Source: an uncultured Collinsella sp. (lineage in GTDB: Bacteria > Actinomycetota > Coriobacteriia > Coriobacteriales > Coriobacteriaceae). From it: DNA of 64,000 bases. The stretch covers positions 57,569 through 121,568 of the forward strand of contig UQOY01000006.1 of NCBI GenBank assembly GCA_900542825.1, given 5' to 3'. The translations under genes and the position numbers were made by a program. The notes beneath the pieces are model-generated. The model was given only the letters and a program-made list of their open reading frames with translations, was not told the DNA's origin and did not search any database. Position 1 is the stretch's first letter. Each line of letters starts with the position of its first letter. Positions 41,639 to 50,717 of the stretch are shown in pieces.

Positions 41639-41732
41639 TTCAGCTGATCCCCGGGGACGTCTGGGGACGGAAAGAGAACGGATCAGCTTGGCTCTTGAGG
41701 GCCACGATGCCCGTCATATCAGCCGGCCATTC

Positions 41733-41886
41733 CAAAACTATGCCGGTTTACGGGGCTAAATCGCGAACCCCCAACCATACGCAATTGCGAAATAATAAAA
41801 CCGCAGGTAAACGGATTGCTCTATTTCGAAAAAAGCCGGTATGGTCTGCCTGTGCCAATCTAGCCCCGTAAACCGACATAGTTTTG
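41733..41886. repeat. 154-bp inverted-repeat element with ACCGCAGGTA core (copy C)
   Basis: Arms start CAAAACTATGCCGGTTTACG and end with the inverted TAAACCGACATAGTTTTG. The interior has CAACCATACG and AAAACCGCAGGTAAAC. It is the same length as copy A, and the outer CAAAACTATG is identical to it. It lies 46 nt from the ECF S-component stop. Confidence 0.85.
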
Positions 41887-41932
41887 AAATGGTACTTCGT
41901 CAGTATTGATTCCCGCCCCGGCGCAACCAGCT

Positions 41933-42646
41933 CTACAGCCCGTATTTCACGACGACTCGGTTGATGCGGCGACACCAGGGTCTGTACAGGGCGGCCAAGA
42001 ACGCGCAGGTCGCAAGGCCGTGCGTGATATCGAACGGTACGGCGGTGGCAAGACGCGCCATAGCTCCCGCCCACGTGAGCGGCTGCACAAAACCGATGAT
42101 GTCGTAGGCGTTGATCACAACGCCGTAGAGCAGGCCCGATGCAAAGCCGTACGCCATCAGCGCCGGCATGCGCACGGTGCCATCGGCGCGATCAAAAGCG
42201 CCCGCATGTGCCAGCGCGCCGCCAACATAGCCAACCAGACCCCAGGCATACATCTGCCATGGCGTCCACATGCCCTGTCCAAAAAAGAAGTTGCTGGTCA
42301 GCGCCGCCAGCGCACCGACCATAAAGCCGTTACGACGACCGAGCGTCGCCCCGGCGATAATGGCAATGGCGCTCACGGGTTTAAAGTCGGGAATGGGGCC
42401 AAACAAGATGCGCCCCGCCGCGGCCAACGCCGCCAGAACCAGAGTGGGCATAATCTGGCGCAGGCCCGGTCGCGACGCCTCGTAGCCCGCAAAGAACAGC
42501 GCGAGCACGAGCGCCACCACGACAAGCATGGCAAGCGCCGCCTGCTCAACGCCTGCCAGCAACGCCGCAGCCATCACCGCGGGAACCGCTAGCAGCAGCG
42601 GTATCTCCAGTTTTGCGAGTAGGCGCGCGACGCGATAATCCGTCAT
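41933..42646 (-). CDS. ECF transporter S component (substrate unknown)
   Basis: The 237-residue protein has six or seven hydrophobic helices. PDFKPVSAIAIIAGATLG followed by the ALTSNFFFGQGMWTPWQM block is typical of an actinobacterial ECF S-component group whose ligand is not known. S components bind a vitamin or cofactor and dock on the T/A module. The start at 42646 lies 4 nt after the ATPase gene stop; the longer frame would overlap it by 65 nt. It is the last gene of the T-A1A2-S operon, so it is very likely the dedicated specificity subunit. Confidence 0.86.
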   Translation of the reverse strand: MTDYRVARLLAKLEIPLLLAVPAVMAAALLAGVEQAALAMLVVVALVLALFFAGYEASRPGLRQIMPTLVLAALAAAGRILFGPIPDFKPVSAIAIIAGATLGRRNGFMVGALAALTSNFFFGQGMWTPWQMYAWGLVGYVGGALAHAGAFDRADGTVRMPALMAYGFASGLLYGVVINAYDIIGFVQPLTWAGAMARLATAVPFDITHGLATCAFLAALYRPWCRRINRVVVKYGL

Positions 42647-42650
42647 CCCA

Positions 42651-44105
42651 TCACGCCCTATAAAACACGTTGTCGGCAAAGAAGTCGGCCGGCGGCTCCA
42701 TGCAGGCAATCTCACCGTCGAACATCATGGCAATGTCATCGGCAACCTGCTCGGCAAAATCCAGATCGTGCGTGGCCATGATGACGGTGCCGCCAGACTT
42801 CGCATGGTCACGCAGAGCGCGAGCGATGATGCGGCGGCTGGCCAGGTCTAGACCCTTGGTGGGCTCATCGAGCAATAGCAGCTCGGGGCCGATCAGCAGC
42901 AGCTTTGCCAACGCGAGCAGTTGACGTTGTCCGCCCGAAAGATCGTACGGGTGGCGTCCATCCAGGCCCGACAGCCCCAGGATCGCCGCGCGCTCCCGCG
43001 CCACGGCCTCGTCATATCCGCAGGTCGAAGCCCATTCCATCAGCTCGTCGCGCACCGTCTCGGCAACCAGCAATGCCTTGGGATTCTGTGGCAGCAGCGC
43101 CGCCGATCCCGCCCCGCGCTCCATATGCCCACGCTGCAGCTTGACCGTCTTGGCCAGCACCGAAAGCATTGTCGACTTGCCGCAGCCGTTACCGCCCACA
43201 ACCGCATGCACTGCGCCAGCCGAGAACGCCGCATCGAGTCCGCGCAGCACCCAGCCGGACGCTCGATCGTAGCGAAACCAGCCCTCGCGAATAGCTGCCG
43301 CTGCACTCGTCGCCGCCCCCTGCGCGGGCCGGCAAGAGTCCAAAGCCAAAAGTCCCTCGCGACTACCCAAACTCGCCAGGTCAGCCACCTCGCACACGCG
43401 TCCGTCCTCAATCCGATACGCGCACGTCGCGTATTCGAGCATCGGGCGCGGCTGGTGCGTTGCCACGACAACCGTGCAGCCCAACTCGCGATTCACGCGA
43501 AACAGCGCGTGCAGAAAACTCTTCTCGGCAACAGGATCCAGTTGGGACGTGGGCTCGTCGAGCAGCAGCACGCGCGGGCGCAACGCCAGCACAGCTGCCA
43601 GCGACAGCAGCTGCTTGCGTCCGCCCGAAAGCGTATCGGTATCGCGGTGGAGCCAATCCTCCAACCCAAAGAAATAGCTGGTCTCGGCTACGCGACGGCG
43701 CATCTCGTCGCGTGACATGCCTAAGTTTTCCAGGCCAAACGCCATCTCGTGCCACACGGTCTCGCACACGATCTGGTTCTCGGGGTCCTGAAACACATAG
43801 CCCACGCGCTCCGCGGACGCCCGAATATCCATGTCGGCAACGCTCTCGCCCAGCACGCGCAGCTCGCCGGAGCATTCGCCCGTCGGCGAAATCTCGGGCT
43901 TGAGCAGCGAAAGCAGCGTCGACTTGCCCGATCCGGTACCGCCAACAAGCAGCGCAAACGCTCCTTGGGAAACACGCCAATCGAGCCCCTCGAGCACCGG
44001 TGCCTCAGTCCCGGGGTAGGCAAAGCGCAGACCCCGCACTTCAATCGCCGGCGCATCCAAGCCGCACGCCTCGCCCGTTACCGAGCAGCTATCCAACCGA
44101 GCCAT
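42651..44105 (-). CDS. ECF transporter ATPase, two nucleotide-binding domains fused (A1A2)
   Basis: The 484-residue protein carries two ABC domains in one chain. The first has GGTGSGKSTLL, FQDPENQIVCETV, LSGGRKQLLSLA and LLLDEPTSQLD (about 20-255). The second has GGNGCGKST, LPQNPKALLVAETV, LSGGQRQLLALA and LLLDEPTKGLD (about 265-484). The FQDPENQ and PQNP Q-loops are typical of ECF ATPases. It couples ATP hydrolysis to toppling of the S component through the T subunit. The ATG overlaps the stop of the T gene by 1 nt. Confidence 0.92.
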   Translation of the reverse strand: MARLDSCSVTGEACGLDAPAIEVRGLRFAYPGTEAPVLEGLDWRVSQGAFALLVGGTGSGKSTLLSLLKPEISPTGECSGELRVLGESVADMDIRASAERVGYVFQDPENQIVCETVWHEMAFGLENLGMSRDEMRRRVAETSYFFGLEDWLHRDTDTLSGGRKQLLSLAAVLALRPRVLLLDEPTSQLDPVAEKSFLHALFRVNRELGCTVVVATHQPRPMLEYATCAYRIEDGRVCEVADLASLGSREGLLALDSCRPAQGAATSAAAAIREGWFRYDRASGWVLRGLDAAFSAGAVHAVVGGNGCGKSTMLSVLAKTVKLQRGHMERGAGSAALLPQNPKALLVAETVRDELMEWASTCGYDEAVARERAAILGLSGLDGRHPYDLSGGQRQLLALAKLLLIGPELLLLDEPTKGLDLASRRIIARALRDHAKSGGTVIMATHDLDFAEQVADDIAMMFDGEIACMEPPADFFADNVFYRA

Positions 44106-44992
44106 CAGCCAAACCTCTTCTCGTCAATCGCGTGCAGCACACAGGGCAGTGCCATCCAGGCCGCGTATACAACATAGCCAGGCCAAGGCGCCGGCACCGA
44201 TAGTTGCGGGTAAAACGAATACTGCGTCGTCGCGGCCCACGCCACCGCAACCGTAGCAGCGCCAAACAGCGCAAGTCCAACCAGCGCGGCAGCGTCGCCG
44301 CACCCCAGCCGACACCGCGCATACGTCGTGCGGCGCGTCGCGGCGCCCCATCCGCGCGAGCGCATGGCGTCGGCGCGCTCCAGCGAATCCTCCATGCCCC
44401 AGCCCATCAGCACGCTCGACGCCCGCAGGCGCGAGCGCACGGGGTCAGCCGGCGCGCGCCCCGGCACATCAATCGCATCCTGCACCGCCAGTACCGTACG
44501 ACCGCAGCGCAAAAACTGCGGGATAAGCCGCATGCACATCGAAATCATGAGCGCGATCACCGGCGCGGCGTTACCCAAAAGCGCAAGCACCTTGTCGTAG
44601 CTAAGCATCGATGCCGCGGCCTCAAACCACAGCACGCTCGCCACAAACAGCCCGCCCATGCACAGGCCGTAAACCATGCTCTCCAGATACACCGCACACA
44701 TGCCAATACGGAACAGCTCCGTCGAGCCCGAGGCGCTAAACAGCGGATTGAGCACCGCGATGATCAAAATCACCGGCAGCTGCCAGCGAAGCGCCCCCAA
44801 CGTGCGCGCGACGCCGCGCGTCGCAAGCCCGTACGCCAGCCCGCCCGCAAGCGACAGCGCAATCAACACCGGTTGCATCGAGAACATGGTGAGCCCCAGC
44901 GTTAACACCATGTGGAGTGCCGGCACCGCCGGATGCGACATCGAAAATGCCGCGACGGGTTCGTTGCCCGATTCCTCTCGCATGATATCCAC
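44105..44992 (-). CDS. ECF transporter T component (EcfT/CbiQ-like)
   Basis: The 295-residue protein has about six hydrophobic segments and the two short coupling-helix motifs of EcfT, the second reading ADAMRSRGWG (family A-x-x-x-R-G). It links the S component to the fused ATPase encoded next. GTG at 44992 is chosen because GGGAGG sits 5 nt upstream; ATG at 44983 is possible. The longer frame would add about 34 unlikely residues and run into the glmU promoter region. First gene of the ECF operon, divergent from glmU. Confidence 0.87.
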   Translation of the reverse strand: MDIMREESGNEPVAAFSMSHPAVPALHMVLTLGLTMFSMQPVLIALSLAGGLAYGLATRGVARTLGALRWQLPVILIIAVLNPLFSASGSTELFRIGMCAVYLESMVYGLCMGGLFVASVLWFEAAASMLSYDKVLALLGNAAPVIALMISMCMRLIPQFLRCGRTVLAVQDAIDVPGRAPADPVRSRLRASSVLMGWGMEDSLERADAMRSRGWGAATRRTTYARCRLGCGDAAALVGLALFGAATVAVAWAATTQYSFYPQLSVPAPWPGYVVYAAWMALPCVLHAIDEKRFG

Positions 44993-45190
44993 GGACACCT
45001 CCCATCCCCTCGCGCAAAACACCGACGCCGCAGCGCCGTCGCCATGCACAACCAGCGCAAACACTGCGTCAGCGGCAGCGACATCGGCCGTCACGCGTCA
45101 ATCGTTACGCGCTCATCATATGCCTGCGGTATCATATTGCGCCGTGTATCGTTTCCAAACACACGTCTCTATAACGTAACAGGAGATCAC

Positions 45191-46603
45191 ATGGACGCAA
45201 CCGCAATTATCCTCGCCGCCGGCGAGGGCACCCGCATGAAGTCGAACCACTGCAAGGTTTCGCACAAGATCCTGGGTAAGCCCATGGTCCAGTGGATCGT
45301 CGACGCCACCATCAAGGCCGGCTGCAGCCGCGTCGTGGTTGTTATCGGCAGCCACGCCGACGAGATGCGCGCCCTGATCGACGGCGCCTACGCCAACAGC
45401 GCCACCAAGGTCGAGTGCGTCGAGCAGACCGAGCGCCTGGGCACCGGCCACGCCGTAAAGGTCGCGCTCGAGGCCTGCGGCATCGCCGAGGGCCCGGTCG
45501 TCGTGCTCAACGGCGATCTGCCGCTCATCACCGCCGACACGGTCGCCAAGTTCGCGCAGACCGTCGCTACCGGAGAGCTCGCCTGCACCGTCATGACCAT
45601 GACCCCGCCCGACCCCTTCGGCTACGGCCGCATCAAGCTGGGCGCCGATGGCCAGATTGAGCGCATCATCGAGCAGAAGGACTGCACGCCCGAGCAGGCC
45701 GCCACGCTGCTCGAATGCAACGCCGGCTGCTACGCCTTCGACGGCGCGCAGCTCGCCGCCCACATCGACGAGATCGGCAACGACAACGCGCAGTCCGAGT
45801 ACTATCTGCCCGACATGCTCGAGATCCTCAAAGGCCACGGCCAGGCAGTCTCCATCTTCCACTGCGACGACTACCGCGACGGCCTGGGCGTCAACAGCCG
45901 CATCCAGCTCGCGCAGCTCACCGCCATCGCGCGCGACCGCATCAACGAGCACTGGATGGCAGAGGGCGTCACGTTCATCGACCCCACGCAGGCTTGGATC
46001 GGTCCCGACGCCACCATCGGCCGCGACACCGTCGTGTGGCCGCAGACGCACCTGATCGGCCATGTCACCGTGGGCGAGGAGTGCCAGCTCGGCCCCAACA
46101 GCCGCCTCACCGACACCACCGTCGGCAGCGGCTGCACCATCGATGAGACCATCGCCATCGAGGCCGTCATCGAGAACGGCGTCGACTGTGGCCCGCGCGC
46201 CTACCTGCGCCCGGGCACCCATATGCTCGACGGCTCCAAGGCCGGCACGCACGTGGAGATCAAGAAGTCCACGATCGGCGAGGGCTCCAAGGTGCCGCAC
46301 CTGTCCTACATCGGCGACACCACTATGGGCTCCGGCGTCAACGTGGGCGCAGGCTCCATCACCTGCAACTACGACGGCGTGCACAAGCACAAAACCGTCA
46401 TCGGCAAGGATGCCTTCATCGGCTCCGACACCATGATGGTCGCGCCCGCCCAGATCGGCGACGGCGCGCTCGTTGCCGCCGGCTCCGTCATCACCGAGCC
46501 GGTCCCGGCAGACGCACTCGGCCTGGGCCGCGCCCGTCAGGTAAATATTGAGGGCTGGGCCGCCGATTACCGCCGCCGCCTGCACGAGGACGACGAGGTA
46601 TAA
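45191..46603 (+). CDS. glmU: Bifunctional GlcNAc-1-P uridyltransferase / glucosamine-1-P acetyltransferase
   Basis: The 470-residue protein has an N-terminal pyrophosphorylase domain (1-230) with LAAGEGTRMKS, GTGHAVKVAL, LNGDLPLI and GYGRI. A C-terminal left-handed beta-helix (about 250-450) has hexapeptide repeats and acetyltransferase residues in LRPGTHMLDGSKAGTHVEIK and NYDG. It makes UDP-GlcNAc for peptidoglycan. Length is normal. The start at 45191 has AGGAG 6 nt upstream. It is followed by a terminator and prs, a conserved glmU-prs order. Confidence 0.96.
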   Translation: MDATAIILAAGEGTRMKSNHCKVSHKILGKPMVQWIVDATIKAGCSRVVVVIGSHADEMRALIDGAYANSATKVECVEQTERLGTGHAVKVALEACGIAEGPVVVLNGDLPLITADTVAKFAQTVATGELACTVMTMTPPDPFGYGRIKLGADGQIERIIEQKDCTPEQAATLLECNAGCYAFDGAQLAAHIDEIGNDNAQSEYYLPDMLEILKGHGQAVSIFHCDDYRDGLGVNSRIQLAQLTAIARDRINEHWMAEGVTFIDPTQAWIGPDATIGRDTVVWPQTHLIGHVTVGEECQLGPNSRLTDTTVGSGCTIDETIAIEAVIENGVDCGPRAYLRPGTHMLDGSKAGTHVEIKKSTIGEGSKVPHLSYIGDTTMGSGVNVGAGSITCNYDGVHKHKTVIGKDAFIGSDTMMVAPAQIGDGALVAAGSVITEPVPADALGLGRARQVNIEGWAADYRRRLHEDDEV

Positions 46604-46620
46604 CGTTTTATCAAGCATCT

Positions 46621-46643
46621 AAGGAGCTGTTCCCATGGGGACG
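46621..46643 (+). terminator. Rho-independent terminator after glmU
   Basis: AAGGAGC and GGCTCCTT form the stem around a CCCATGGGG centre, followed by TTTT. Confidence 0.82.
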
Positions 46644-46744
46644 GCTCCTTTTTCTATGCTGACCTGCGCGACCGGATGAGTGGTCGGTTCGTGTCCGTTG
46701 ACGGTAAAGACGTTATCAAGACTCGATAAACCCCGCCGCGCGGT

Positions 46745-46750
46745 TACAAT
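46745..46750 (+). promoter_or_regulatory. -10 element (TACAAT) of prs
   Basis: GCGCGGTTACAATGC lies about 45 nt before the prs ATG. An alternative TTGACG lies at 46699 but does not fit its spacing. Confidence 0.5.
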
Positions 46751-46794
46751 GCAACAAGGCATCTATATGGCATTCGATATAAAGGAGAAGGGTA

Positions 46795-47781
46795 ATGCCG
46801 ATTAATGATCCCGAGAAGTCGGAGAATATGCGCAAGTCCATCCGCGTGTATTCCGGTTCCTCCAACCGTCCCCTCGCTCAGAAGATCGCTGAGTACCTTG
46901 GGGTCGAGCTTTCGGGCCTTACGCTAAAGCAGTTCGCCAATGGTGAGATTTACGCCCGCTACGACGAGACCGTCCGCGGCGCCGACGTCTTCCTGATTCA
47001 GTCCGTGGCCGGCGGCAACGTCAACGACATGCTCATGGAGCTGCTCATCGCCACCGATGCTGCCAAGCGCGCATCCGCCCGCTCCATCACCGCCGTTATC
47101 ACCCACTACGGCTATGCCCGCCAGGACCGCAAGGCCGGCCCGCGCGAGCCCATCACCGCCCGCCTCGTCGCCAACCTGCTCGAGCGTGCCGGTGTCAACC
47201 GCATCATCACCCTCGACCTGCACCAGGGTCAGATCCAGGGCTTCTTCGATATCCCGGTTAACCACCTGTCCGCACTGCCGCTGTTTGGCCAGTACTACAA
47301 CAACATGCACTTCGACACCGACAACCTGGTTGTCGTCTCCCCCGACGTGGGTCGTGCCAAGGCCGCCAAGAAGTTGTCCGACATGCTCGGCTGCGACCTG
47401 GCCATCGCCCACAAGGGCCGTCCGCGCCACAACGCCGCCGAGGTCATGGGCATCATCGGTGACATCAAGGGCAAGACCTGCATCATCAACGACGACATGA
47501 TCGACACCGCTGGCACCCTGTGCGCCAACGTCAAGGAGCTCAAGGCTATGGGCGCTGGCGACATCTACGTCTGCGCCACCCACGGCATCTTCTCCGGTCC
47601 GGCCATCGAGCGTCTGAACGACGCCCCGATCGTCGAGTGCCTCGTCACCGACGCCATCCCCGTCGAGGTCGGCGGCAAGATCAAGACCATCTCGGTCGCC
47701 GAGGAGTTCGCTCAGGCCATCTCCGCCGTTTACCACGAGGAGCCCGTCTCCACGCTCGTCGGCGGCGACTTCGCGCTGTAA
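46795..47781 (+). CDS. prs: Ribose-phosphate pyrophosphokinase (PRPP synthetase)
   Basis: The 328-residue enzyme has the N-terminal RVYSGSSNRPLAQKIA, the ATP flap YARQDRK, metal site DLHQGQIQGFF, a KxR loop (KGRPRHNAAE) and the PRPP-binding signature INDDMIDTAGTL. In the last motif the usual VDDMIDTGGT has one Gly changed to Ala. It makes PRPP from ribose-5-phosphate and ATP for nucleotides, His and Trp. AAAGGAGAAGG lies just upstream of the ATG. It is followed by a perfect terminator. Confidence 0.96.
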   Translation: MPINDPEKSENMRKSIRVYSGSSNRPLAQKIAEYLGVELSGLTLKQFANGEIYARYDETVRGADVFLIQSVAGGNVNDMLMELLIATDAAKRASARSITAVITHYGYARQDRKAGPREPITARLVANLLERAGVNRIITLDLHQGQIQGFFDIPVNHLSALPLFGQYYNNMHFDTDNLVVVSPDVGRAKAAKKLSDMLGCDLAIAHKGRPRHNAAEVMGIIGDIKGKTCIINDDMIDTAGTLCANVKELKAMGAGDIYVCATHGIFSGPAIERLNDAPIVECLVTDAIPVEVGGKIKTISVAEEFAQAISAVYHEEPVSTLVGGDFAL

Positions 47782-47813
47782 TCCAACGTGCATCGCATCA
47801 TCTTTGATGTTTT

Positions 47814-47845
47814 AAAGGGTCGGAATCTCGCTTCCGACCCTTTTT
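47814..47845 (+). terminator. Rho-independent terminator after prs
   Basis: AAAGGGTCGGAA and its exact complement form a 12-bp stem with a 6-nt loop, followed by TTTTT. Confidence 0.95.
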
Positions 47846-47866
47846 CTATCCCTCGCCAACCCGCTC

Positions 47867-48070
47867 TGGACAGTTAGTTCAGATTTGTATTTTTCTAGAC
47901 ATTCGTTTGGGCAATTTGATGCGTCGAAAGCCCTCTTACTAGCGTAATTCTGCCCAATCCCAGCGTTTATGAATCTCTTCACTATGCCATTGACCCCATT
48001 TTGCCCACCGAACCCTTCAGCAATGGCGACATACTCCGATTGTTTAATACAAATCTGAACTAACTGTCCA
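47867..48070. repeat. 204-bp element with 23-bp perfect inverted repeats (left bracket of accessory gene)
   Basis: TGGACAGTTAGTTCAGATTT plus GTA at 47867-47889 is exactly inverted at 48048-48070. The interior holds TTTGGGCAATTTGATG, CTAGCGTAA and CCCCATTTTGCCC and no credible ORF. A matching 203-bp element lies at 49397-49599. The stretch between this element and the next gene (48071-48235) shows nothing recognisable. Confidence 0.88.
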
Positions 48071-48235
48071 ACCCTCATCTCAGTAAATGTCTCCAAAGCT
48101 AAGCCATCGCTCCATGCTCCAGCCTTTCAAGGCCTCACGCATGATCGTGCTACCGCCCACGACGTGCGACACCCCTTTGAGCGAAAAGAACAACACGGCT
48201 ATAGCCTTTTGCCAACGGCTTAGTACCTTATAGCT

Positions 48236-49363
48236 ATGACCACCGTGATTTCACATCTCTCCGCCCTCCGCGCAATTCGCCGCGCGCGACGGGCGTACTC
48301 TGCACTTCCATGGGGCGTCATCGATGACGAGCAGCAAGCGCAAGCCCTTGCAGACTGTGTTCCTAATAAGGATGCCATAGACTTTGCGGCCCTTGCGATA
48401 CTTGATGCCTGGAGCGAAGACGACCCCGAGCGTCTGGATCTCTTTGTTGCGGGCGGCAACAACAGACGGCCCGACGAACGGCTCCTCCAGCACACCATCA
48501 CCGCCCCGCTTCCCGAAAGTGCAATTATGCACATTGAAGCCGACATCTACGCTACGTCTCCCGCCATGACGGCCATGCTTTGTTCCAAAAATGAATCGGT
48601 CGCCAAAACCTTGATGCTCCTTATGGAGCTGCTCGGAACCTACTCCCTTCCGCCCGAGGCAACCTACCCCCTCGCCCATGACGATACGTGGCCCAAGGCC
48701 GACGGCTTCGAAGTGATGGGCGATCTTGATTGTCAGGGCAGCCAACCGGCGCCCGAAGGACAAGCCGAAACCCGCTACGAACAGGCGCACTACAAATGCG
48801 AGCCCGCCACAACCATCGAAGATCTCGAGGCAATCGCACGGTTCGCCAAAAGCAGCTCCTACGCCTCGTTTCGTACGGCCGTTAAACTCGCCCGAGCCGG
48901 ATCCGCATCCCCAGCGGAATCCTTAATGTTTGCCGTCCTGGGCGCGCCCATGCGCTTTGGCGGTTTCGGATGTTGCAGCCTGCCCATGGGAGGCTTGCTA
49001 CTCAACTATCGAATCGACTTCGACACCCTTGCGGTCAACATGTCCTCGGGTATCCCCTACGCCATCTGCGACTTATATTGCCCAGCCGCCGGAGTGGACA
49101 ACGAATACAACGGAATTGGACACGAGCTTCAAAATGCTCGCATTCACGACGGCAATCGCAACAATGGCCTTAAGGCCATGGGCATCCACGTCTTGGTTAT
49201 CAATCGTGACCAAATGAAGGACCTTGTTGCACTCGAAGCCTTCGCTCAGACGATGCATCGACTTGCGGGGGTTCGATTCCGCTATCGCATCAAGGGTTAT
49301 CGCAAGCGTCAAGCCGCCTGGCTCAACGCCCTGCGGGCCGGAATCGGTCTCGCACCGGTCTAA
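48236..49363 (+). CDS. DUF559/Vsr-like endonuclease-fold protein (AbiEi-associated type), accessory
   Basis: The 375-residue protein is not a recognised enzyme. Its layout resembles actinobacterial proteins with a C-terminal DUF559 (Vsr-like) nuclease fold. The middle has IYATSPAMTAMLCSKNE and MELLGTYSLPP; then GSASPAESLMFAVL leads to GGFGCCSLPMGG; and the C-terminal core reads ICDLYCP, EYNG, H, then GNRNNGLKAMGIHVLVINRD. In the family the core is D...E-[VY]-D-G-x-x-H; here the motif has N instead of D. Nuclease activity is therefore uncertain. No ribosome-binding site precedes the ATG; TACCTT 6 nt before could give a leaderless mRNA. It sits alone between two matching inverted-repeat elements, interrupting prs-pth. 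Confidence 0.6.
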   Translation: MTTVISHLSALRAIRRARRAYSALPWGVIDDEQQAQALADCVPNKDAIDFAALAILDAWSEDDPERLDLFVAGGNNRRPDERLLQHTITAPLPESAIMHIEADIYATSPAMTAMLCSKNESVAKTLMLLMELLGTYSLPPEATYPLAHDDTWPKADGFEVMGDLDCQGSQPAPEGQAETRYEQAHYKCEPATTIEDLEAIARFAKSSSYASFRTAVKLARAGSASPAESLMFAVLGAPMRFGGFGCCSLPMGGLLLNYRIDFDTLAVNMSSGIPYAICDLYCPAAGVDNEYNGIGHELQNARIHDGNRNNGLKAMGIHVLVINRDQMKDLVALEAFAQTMHRLAGVRFRYRIKGYRKRQAAWLNALRAGIGLAPV

Positions 49364-49396
49364 AAACCGGGCTACGCGCGTGCCGCCGAGCAGAAC

Positions 49397-49599
49397 TGGA
49401 CAGTTGGTTCAGATTTGTATAAACGAACGGCGTGTGTCGAGGTAGTTTGCTGCCATCCCCACGCTAATCACCCCGTTTGAAAGCAGAAGGGGTTTCAAGC
49501 TAGCGCAAAACGTACCCCCAAAGCACCGAGACAGTTCCACAGCCCCGATTTTGGCAGCCAAAGGCCTCTTGGTTTATACAAATCTGAACTAGCTGTCCA
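49397..49599. repeat. 203-bp element with 28-bp inverted repeats (right bracket of accessory gene)
   Basis: TGGACAGTTGGTTCAGATTT plus GTATAAAC (49397-49424) is inverted at 49572-49599 with two mismatches. Its ends match the element at 47867-48070, and interior pieces (CTAGCG, CCCCGATTTTGGC) are related. Confidence 0.88.
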
Positions 49600-49713
49600 C
49601 CTCAATTTCCGGCAGCTGCTCAAACACCCTCAACCAACCCCAGTCGCTCTCCATTTGACAGCAGCAACGGGGTCGCTCACCATAGCAGGCGACAAATCAA
49701 CGAAAGGAAGCAC

Positions 49714-50343
49714 ATGGCAGCTGCACAGCCGCTTAAGATTCGCATGGTTGCCGGACTTGGCAACCCCGGCGATGAGTATGCCGAGACCCGCCACAACGCC
49801 GGTTTTAAGGCGATCGACGAGCTGGCCCGTCAGGCCGGCGTCACGTACTGGAAAAACCAGGCAGGCGCCGAGGTCGCGCTCATCAACATCAACGACCCCG
49901 AGGAAGAGGGCGGCAAGCGCCAGATTGTGCTGGTCAAGCCGCAGTCGTACATGAACACCTCGGGCGGCCCCATCTCCAAACTCTGCCGCGAGTACAAAAT
50001 CAAGGCCGAGGAGCTGCTCGTGATCCACGACGAGCTCGACATTCCCGCCGGCGACGTGCGTGTTAAGGTGGGCGGCGGCCACGCCGGCCACAACGGCCTG
50101 CGCTCCATCATCGACAAGATGGGCAGTCGCGACTTCAGCCGCATCCGCACCGGTATCGGCAACCCTCCCGGCAAGATGGCCGTGGCAGACTACGTGCTCA
50201 AGCAGCTGCGCACCCGCGAGGCCGAGGACTTCCAGGACACCTGTGCCCGCGCGGCCGACGCCGCCGGCCTGGCAATCGTGCACGGCGTGGTCTACGCCCG
50301 CGACCACGTCAACGGCTCCGCCTCCGCCAACGGCAAGCACTAA
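49714..50343 (+). CDS. pth: Peptidyl-tRNA hydrolase
   Basis: The 209-residue enzyme has GLGNPGDEYAETRHNAGF with the catalytic His in RHNAG, PQSYMNTSG, IHDELDIPAG and GGHAGHNGLRS with GIGNPPG. It releases peptides from tRNAs that drop off ribosomes. Length is normal, with a short disordered C terminus. AACGAAAGGAAG lies just before the ATG. In related genomes pth often follows prs closely; here 1.9 kb of accessory DNA lies between them. Confidence 0.96.
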   Translation: MAAAQPLKIRMVAGLGNPGDEYAETRHNAGFKAIDELARQAGVTYWKNQAGAEVALININDPEEEGGKRQIVLVKPQSYMNTSGGPISKLCREYKIKAEELLVIHDELDIPAGDVRVKVGGGHAGHNGLRSIIDKMGSRDFSRIRTGIGNPPGKMAVADYVLKQLRTREAEDFQDTCARAADAAGLAIVHGVVYARDHVNGSASANGKH

Positions 50344-50356
50344 AACCTACCATTTA

Positions 50357-50530
50357 GGGACAGGTTTATTTTGGCCGGTTTTATCTGCGGAAACGCCGCG
50401 GCAGCCGCGCCGTAATAAATCCTGTGCCGCCATACATGCATAACGCCCCAAAGGGTGCCGGCCTCACCGATGCGCGAGGCCGGCACCCTTTGCCGTTTTG
50501 CCTGATAAAACCTGCCAAAATAAACCTGTC
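50357..50530. repeat. 174-bp inverted-repeat element of the GGGACAGG type
   Basis: GACAGGTTTATTTTGGC plus CGGTTTTATC at the left is inverted at 50504-50530 with one mismatch. It directly follows pth and encloses a perfect terminator hairpin. Confidence 0.85.
50450..50491 (+). terminator. Perfect GC-rich hairpin, probable terminator of pth
   Basis: AAAGGGTGCCGGCCT and its exact complement form a 15-bp stem with a 12-nt loop. It lies inside the inverted-repeat element; a T-rich GCCGTTTTG follows. Confidence 0.75.
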
Positions 50531-50606
50531 ACCCTTTGGTAGGCCGAAGTGGATAAACCCTTTTCCCAACCGCCGAAGATACACGTAAGCGACATGCCCA
50601 TGAGGG

Positions 50607-50612
50607 TATAAT
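50607..50612 (+). promoter_or_regulatory. -10 element (TATAAT) of nfnA-nfnB
   Basis: GAGGGTATAATTTGC lies about 105 nt upstream of nfnA. The leader (about 50620-50717) can fold TGCACAACGCCTGTGCA and further stems; no riboswitch is recognised. Confidence 0.55.
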
Positions 50613-50717
50613 TTGCACCGTATGTCTGCACAACGCCTGTGCACGTACGGTTTTATTCGGGCTACCGTCCATTTCCGTGGAGGCACGGTTCGGCAGCCCT
50701 AACAAGAGAGGGGTTCT

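Noticed and set aside
47812..48096. 94-codon frame on the minus strand after prs
   Set aside because: It runs through the prs terminator and the inverted-repeat element, has no ribosome-binding site and shows no domain.
47867..49599. A composite transposon
   Set aside because: The two bracketing elements contain no transposase, and no target duplication is visible from the sequence alone; they are reported as repeats.
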